From: B4-G1 sp964393895
GTDB taxonomy: Bacteria > Chloroflexota > Anaerolineae > B4-G1
NCBI GenBank assembly: GCA_964393895.1
Contig: CAYMWP010000164.1
Coordinates: 1 to 8,897 of the forward strand
Length of the DNA stretch: 8,897 nucleotides
Reading direction: 5' to 3'
The notes below the pieces were generated by a model, which ran no database searches, had not been told where the DNA came from, and worked only from the letters and a program-made list of their open reading frames with translations. Positions within the stretch are counted from its first letter, which is position 1; each line of letters begins with the position of its first letter. Positions 5,249 through 8,897 of the stretch are shown piece after piece. The translations under genes were made by a program, and so were the position numbers.

Positions 5249-6418
5249 ATGGACCTACAACTCACCGAGGAACACCGTATGATCCGTGACATGGCGCGGG
5301 ATTTTGCCCAGAAAGAGATCGCGCCCATCGCCGCCCACTACGACGAAACGGGCGAGTTCCCCTACGAGACGATCATGAAAATGGGCGGACAGGGCTTTAT
5401 GGGCATCGAGGTGCCGGAAGAGTACGGCGGAGTGGGGATGGACACACTGGCCTACGTGCTCGCCCTGGAAGAGATTTCCAAGGTGGACGCTTCTCACGGC
5501 GTCGTAATGTCCGTCTGCAACTCGCTCTATTGTTACGGCTTCCTCCGCTATGGCACCGAGGAGCAGAAACAAAAGTACCTGCGCCCGGTCGCCAGTGGCG
5601 AGGTGATTGGGGCCTACGCGCTGACCGAGCCCCAGTCCGGCTCTGACGCCAGCAACATGCGCCTGACCGCCATCTCCTCACCCGATGGCTCCCACTATGT
5701 GATCAACGGCACCAAGTCCTGGATCACCAGCGGGCCGGTGGCCAAGTACATCCTGCTGTTTGCCCAGACCGACCCCGACGCCACCCCTCGCCACCGGGGA
5801 GTCAGCGCCCTCATCATTGACACCGACGAGCCGGGCTTTGAGCGGGGCAAGACCGAGCCCAAGCTGGGCATCCGCGCCTCCGCCACCTGCGAGGTTCACT
5901 TTGAGGACTACAAGTGCCCGGCGGAACGCCGGCTGGGCGAGGAAGGAGAGGGGTTCAAGATCTCGATGGCGGTGCTGGACGCGGGCCGCATCGGCATTGC
6001 ATCTCAGGCGCTGGGCATCGCCGAGGCCGCCTACGAAGCGTCGGTGGAATACGCCCGCGAGCGGGAGGCGTTTGGCAAAAAGATCGGCCAGTTCCAAATG
6101 ATCCAGCAAAAGCTGGCCGACATGAAAACGCGCATCGAGGCCAGCCGGTTGCTCATCTACAAAGCGGCTCTGGCTAAACAGGCTTCCAAAGAGACGCACA
6201 AGCGATACACGCTGGAATCCTGCATGGCCAAGACCTTTGCCTCCGAGACGGCGATGTGGGTCACGACCCAGGCGATCCAGATCCACGCCGGGATGGGCTA
6301 CAGCAAGGAGCTGCCCGTCGAGCGCTACTTCCGCGACGCCAAAGTGACCGAGATCTATGAGGGCACCAGCGAGATCCAGCGCATGGTGATCGCGCGGCTG
6401 GAGACTGGCTTGCGGTGA
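5249..6418 (+). CDS. short-chain acyl-CoA dehydrogenase (butyryl-CoA dehydrogenase-like)
   Basis: This 389-residue flavoprotein is full length for the family. It oxidises acyl-CoA to 2-enoyl-CoA, passing electrons from FAD to electron-transfer flavoprotein (or running in reverse in some anaerobes). YALTEPQSGSDASN (123-136) and NGTKSWITSG (153-162) are the FAD/substrate-binding signatures. REAFGKKIGQFQMIQQKLAD (272-291) and QIHAGMGYSKELPVERYFRD (344-363) are the conserved C-terminal helices. IYEGTSEIQ (369-377) places the catalytic base at Glu371, matching the short/medium-chain type rather than isovaleryl-CoA dehydrogenase. AAGGAG at 5235-5240 lies 8 bases before the ATG, a strong ribosome binding site. 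No etfAB, thiolase or enoyl-CoA hydratase is in the window, so chain length and direction remain open. Confidence 0.95.
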   Translation: MDLQLTEEHRMIRDMARDFAQKEIAPIAAHYDETGEFPYETIMKMGGQGFMGIEVPEEYGGVGMDTLAYVLALEEISKVDASHGVVMSVCNSLYCYGFLRYGTEEQKQKYLRPVASGEVIGAYALTEPQSGSDASNMRLTAISSPDGSHYVINGTKSWITSGPVAKYILLFAQTDPDATPRHRGVSALIIDTDEPGFERGKTEPKLGIRASATCEVHFEDYKCPAERRLGEEGEGFKISMAVLDAGRIGIASQALGIAEAAYEASVEYAREREAFGKKIGQFQMIQQKLADMKTRIEASRLLIYKAALAKQASKETHKRYTLESCMAKTFASETAMWVTTQAIQIHAGMGYSKELPVERYFRDAKVTEIYEGTSEIQRMVIARLETGLR

Positions 6419-6471
6419 TGCTGGCGGACTAGACACATTCCCATCATACAACTGGAAAAGGAGAAATCTAT

Positions 6472-7266
6472 ATGAGACACAGAACCCCTATACTAGTTCT
6501 AACCATCGTCGCCCTGACCGCGCTGGCGTGTGGTCCGTGTGGCCTGATAAGCGATCTCACCGGTGAGGAGGGGCCAGAGATCGTTCTGCCAACGATCGAA
6601 CCCGAACTGCCCCCGGCCGGGGATGAGGGGGAGCAACCGACGCCTCCGTCCCCGCCCGACTCTGAGGGGGGTGCTCCCGAGATCTCTGACCTGGACGCAT
6701 TGGACAGTTACCGCGTCCATCAGACGATCAGGGTGGAGAATCAAGATGGCTCCCAGGTACAAGAGATGACGGTGCTGGAGGAGTGGGTTCGAGAGCCGCC
6801 AGCCCAACACGTCGTCATCTCTGGAAGCGCGATGCCCGAGACAGAGATAATCCACATCGGAGACAAAGCCTGGATAAAGGCCGGCGATACCTGGATGGAG
6901 ATGCCCTCTGAACAAGCCCCAGATTTTACCGGCGGTATGGACATCACACCGGATGTGGGGGGCATTACGGCTTTGGTTGGGGATGAGACGGTAAACGGCG
7001 TGCGCTGCAAACACTATACCTTTGACCAAGACAATTTCGCCGTGGCCGACCCCAGCGAAGGCTCGTTCACCGCCCACATCCGGGGCGACGTGTGGATAGC
7101 GGACCAGCCGGGCCTGCCTTCCATCGTCGTGCGGGAGCTGGTGCAGATTGAGGGAAGTTTCATCCCCGTCCCCGGAGCATCCTCGTCCGCGGAGGGCGGG
7201 ACTACTTATTTTGAGAAAGACGTCACCGACATCAACGCACCCATCGTCATCGAGCCGCCCGAGTAG
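6472..7266 (+). CDS. lipoprotein with LppX/LprG-like (LolA-fold-like) domain
   Basis: The 264-residue protein starts MRHR plus a hydrophobic stretch and ends its signal at ALAC (17-20), so Cys20 would be lipidated; leucine at -2 makes the lipobox slightly unusual. An acidic, proline-rich linker (about 31-70) follows. From residue 77 (LDSYRVHQTIRVEN), repeated beta-strand patterns, IGDKAWIKAGDTWMEM (129-144) and GVRCKHYTFD (176-185) resemble LppX_LprAFG-type lipid-binding lipoproteins common in Chloroflexota and Actinobacteria. It probably sits on the outer face of the membrane; ligand unknown. AAAGGAG at 6457-6463 is 8 bases before the ATG. It lies 53 bp after the acyl-CoA dehydrogenase gene and 24 bp before the next gene, so co-transcription is likely. 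Confidence 0.8.
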   Translation: MRHRTPILVLTIVALTALACGPCGLISDLTGEEGPEIVLPTIEPELPPAGDEGEQPTPPSPPDSEGGAPEISDLDALDSYRVHQTIRVENQDGSQVQEMTVLEEWVREPPAQHVVISGSAMPETEIIHIGDKAWIKAGDTWMEMPSEQAPDFTGGMDITPDVGGITALVGDETVNGVRCKHYTFDQDNFAVADPSEGSFTAHIRGDVWIADQPGLPSIVVRELVQIEGSFIPVPGASSSAEGGTTYFEKDVTDINAPIVIEPPE

Positions 7267-7290
7267 ATCGTCCCATCAGGTGAATTTCCT

Positions 7291-8322
7291 ATGAAAGCAC
7301 TCTGTTTTTACGAGCACGGCGAACTGGACGTTTTGCAGTACACTGACGTACCCGACCCTGAACCGGGGCCGGGCGAGGTGCTGGTGCGGGTACGCGCCTG
7401 CGCCCTCAACCATCTGGACGTCTGGGTGCGGCGGGGCTGGCCTGGCCTCAAGCTGGAGCTGCCCCACTGGACCGGCGCTGACGTGGCCGGGGAAGTGGCC
7501 GCCCTGGGCGAGGGAGTCGCCGGCTGGGAAGTGGGCCAGCGAGTGGTGGCGAACCCCGGCGTCAGCACCCGCCAGGACGAATTCACCCGCCGGGGAGAGC
7601 ACTCCCTCAGCCCCGGCTATGTCATCCTGGGAGAACACATCCGGGGTGGCCAGGCCGAGTACGTGGTTGTTCCCGCCGCCAACTTGGTGTCCGTCCCCGA
7701 GGGATGGGATTTCCACGAGGCGGCCGCGCCGCTGCTGGTCAGCCTCACCGCCTGGCGCATGCTCATTCACCGGGCCGGCTTGCGGGCCGGCGAATCGGTC
7801 CTCGTCGTCGGCGCCGGCGGAGGGGTCAACTCGATGGCCATCCAAATCGCCAAGCTGGCCGGCGCCACCGTCTATGCCCTCACCAGCAGTGAGGAAAAGA
7901 TCACTAAAGCGGCTGAATTGGGAGCCGACGTGGTGCTCAACTACCGCGAGAATCCTGACTGGAGCAAGACCATCTACAAGATGACCGGCCGGCGCGGAGT
8001 GGACGTGGTGGTGGATAACGTCGGGCGGGCGACGCTGGCCCAGAGCATGCGGGCCGTTGCCCGGGGCGGACGCATCGTCATCGTCGGCAACACCTCCGGC
8101 CCCCAGGTCGAAATTGACACCCGCCTCATCTTTGGCAAGCAGATCAGCATCATTGGCTCCACGATGGGCTCGCGCCAGGATTTTCGGGACGTGCTGGATC
8201 TGCTGTGGGGGAGAAGGATCAAGCCAGTCGTGGATCGGGTGGTGTCGCTTTCCGAGGGCAAGGAAGCCTTTGCCACGCTGGAACGGGGGGAGCAGTTTGG
8301 CAAGATCGTGCTTGTGCCGTAA
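7291..8322 (+). CDS. zinc-type alcohol dehydrogenase / quinone oxidoreductase-like protein
   Basis: This 343-residue protein belongs to the medium-chain dehydrogenase/reductase family. It has a GroES-like N-terminal half (VLVRVRACALNHLDVW, 30-45; GADVAGEVAALGEGV, 62-76) and a Rossmann half starting VLVVGAGGGVNSMAIQIAK (170-188), which binds NAD(P)H. The GxDxAG form at 62-67 (Asp in place of the zinc-ligand Glu) suggests the quinone-reductase-like branch. The lobe that normally holds structural zinc is present at full length (NPG...ILGEH, 88-116), but the four positions spaced as CxxCxxCx7C are Thr93, Asp96, Thr99 and Ser107. Structural zinc is therefore probably absent, and catalytic zinc doubtful. 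The substrate is unknown. AGGTGA at 7278-7283 is 7 bases before the ATG. It probably shares a transcript with the acyl-CoA dehydrogenase and lipoprotein genes. Confidence 0.88.
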   Translation: MKALCFYEHGELDVLQYTDVPDPEPGPGEVLVRVRACALNHLDVWVRRGWPGLKLELPHWTGADVAGEVAALGEGVAGWEVGQRVVANPGVSTRQDEFTRRGEHSLSPGYVILGEHIRGGQAEYVVVPAANLVSVPEGWDFHEAAAPLLVSLTAWRMLIHRAGLRAGESVLVVGAGGGVNSMAIQIAKLAGATVYALTSSEEKITKAAELGADVVLNYRENPDWSKTIYKMTGRRGVDVVVDNVGRATLAQSMRAVARGGRIVIVGNTSGPQVEIDTRLIFGKQISIIGSTMGSRQDFRDVLDLLWGRRIKPVVDRVVSLSEGKEAFATLERGEQFGKIVLVP

Positions 8323-8350
8323 CATGGGGTGATATCTGGAATCACAGACT

Positions 8351-8842
8351 TTGTCGAGCAGACACGGAAAGAAAAGGCGGTTCACCACCGCTCAGAAATG
8401 GGTGATCGCCCTCTCCCTCCTGCTGCTGGGGCTGGGGTTGGCGAATCTGGGACGGGCGGGAATGGCCCTGCATTACGATGCCCGCCTGCCCAATCTCCCG
8501 CTGACGGCGTCGCTGACCTACCTGGCGGCGCTGGGTATCTCTTGGGGACTGGCCTTCGTCGTTTGCGCGTGGGGACTGGTGCGCTTCCGCCGCTGGGGCC
8601 GGCGGGGAGCGCTGGCAGCGGTGACGTTGTACGAGATTCACGTCTGGGTCAACCATCTCTTGTTCGACGCCAACGATTATGCCCGTCAGACCCGGCCGCG
8701 CGACCTGGTGCTCACCTTGCTTTTGCTGATCCTCGTCTGGGGGCTGCTGAATTGGCCGAGCGTGCAAAGGGTATTCCGCTCGAAGAATCAATCAAATCCC
8801 GTCCATAAGAATCCGTCAAATCCTGCTAATCCGCTGTTATGA
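8351..8842 (+). CDS. small multi-helix membrane protein with repeat-derived Asn-Pro tail
   Basis: This 163-residue protein of unknown function starts with a basic segment (SSRHGKKRR), then has hydrophobic segments at about 17-38, 52-77, 86-106 and 119-136. The start is TTG at 8351: an in-frame stop lies at 8330-8332, no ATG lies between, and the first ATG (codon 38) would remove the first helix. The ribosome binding site is weak (TGGA at 8337-8340, 10 bases upstream), and a small hairpin GTGAT/ATCAC (8329-8333/8341-8345) overlaps it, so translation may be low. The last residues, NQSNPVHKNPSNPANPLL, are encoded by a 9-bp intergenic-type repeat. It lies 28 bp after the dehydrogenase stop. I do not recognise a family. 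Confidence 0.75.
   Translation: MSSRHGKKRRFTTAQKWVIALSLLLLGLGLANLGRAGMALHYDARLPNLPLTASLTYLAALGISWGLAFVVCAWGLVRFRRWGRRGALAAVTLYEIHVWVNHLLFDANDYARQTRPRDLVLTLLLLILVWGLLNWPSVQRVFRSKNQSNPVHKNPSNPANPLL
8786..8836. repeat. 9-bp tandem repeat AATCCNNNN inside a gene's 3' end
   Basis: The units are AATCAATCA (8786), AATCCCGTC (8795), a 6-base insert CATAAG (8804-8809), AATCCGTCA (8810), AATCCTGCT (8819) and AATCCGCTG (8828). All lengths are multiples of three and in phase with the preceding gene, so the repeat is translated as NQS-NPV-HK-NPS-NPA-NPL. The repeat ends four bases before the TGA stop. I recall similar AATCC strings as intergenic repeats in other genomes; that is not verified here. Confidence 0.75.
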
Positions 8843-8897
8843 CCAGACTCAGTAGATCCAAATTCTCATAATCGAGGCGCGGCAGGCGCGACGATCT
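8843..8897. other. end of window, no assignable feature
   Basis: These 55 bases follow the last stop codon. GGCGCG occurs twice close together (8875-8880 and 8885-8890), with no terminator-like stem. Two minus-strand frames are open to the window edge: one stopping at 8866-8868 with a tail ending VAPAAPRL, and one stopping at 8826-8828. A convergent gene could end here, but the stretch is too short to decide. Confidence 0.3.

Noticed and set aside
5678..6451. 257-codon minus-strand ORF opposite the acyl-CoA dehydrogenase
   Set aside because: Antisense shadow of a clear full-length enzyme; no family pattern.
7276..8388. 370-codon minus-strand ORF opposite the dehydrogenase
   Set aside because: Antisense shadow. 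The plus-strand gene has a Rossmann motif and a ribosome binding site, and this one resembles no family.
8826..8897. Minus-strand frame open to the window edge, possible end of a convergent gene
   Set aside because: About 23 codons, partly inside the AATCC repeat, with a second minus frame also open. Too short to choose.

Overview
The window is GC-rich, and every convincing gene lies on the plus strand. Proline/threonine-rich linkers in secreted or membrane proteins, a LppX/LprG-like lipoprotein, a PMT-type membrane glycosyltransferase, an AlbA-type ATP-binding regulator, and TATAAT boxes very close to start codons together suggest a Chloroflexota (Anaerolineae-like) bacterium, possibly a metagenome contig. 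This assignment is inference; the window has no rRNA, tRNA or other marker gene.

Positions 1-1040 carry no convincing complete gene and are unusually dense in repeats. In order they hold: a possible 3' gene end (2-64); a long imperfect palindrome (61-178); a second inverted-repeat unit (181-314); a 9-bp tandem repeat (328-354); a 278-bp element with 17-bp terminal inverted repeats and perfect 9-bp direct flanks, the structure of a non-autonomous transposon (613-890); and a small hairpin next to its insertion point (899-928). The core of the first palindrome (90-161) is related, in opposite orientation, to a palindrome inside the transposon-like element (738-818).

Positions 1005-3692 hold a two-gene unit and a single gene. 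A likely leaderless promoter drives a small two-helix membrane protein, which is coupled by an ATGA overlap to a GT39/PMT-like glycosyltransferase. A separate TATAAT promoter precedes an isoprenylcysteine/phospholipid methyltransferase-family membrane protein. Positions 3751-5121 encode an AlbA_2/HATPase_c_4/winged-helix regulator.

Positions 5122-8897 begin with a short intergenic region containing a 14-bp-arm hairpin and a perfect 11-bp tandem duplication. Four closely spaced plus-strand genes follow (gaps of 53, 24 and 28 bp): a short-chain acyl-CoA dehydrogenase, a lipoprotein, a zinc-type dehydrogenase/quinone-reductase-like enzyme that has lost all four structural-zinc cysteines, and a small multi-helix membrane protein. 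The last protein's C-terminus is written in a 9-bp AATCCNNNN repeat, giving an Asn-Pro-X tail.

I see no clearly new multi-gene system such as a defence, CRISPR or biosynthetic island. The most notable signals are the repeat elements at the left end, the repeat-encoded protein tail, the cysteine-less dehydrogenase lobe, and the possible link between the small Pro/Thr-rich membrane protein and its coupled glycosyltransferase.
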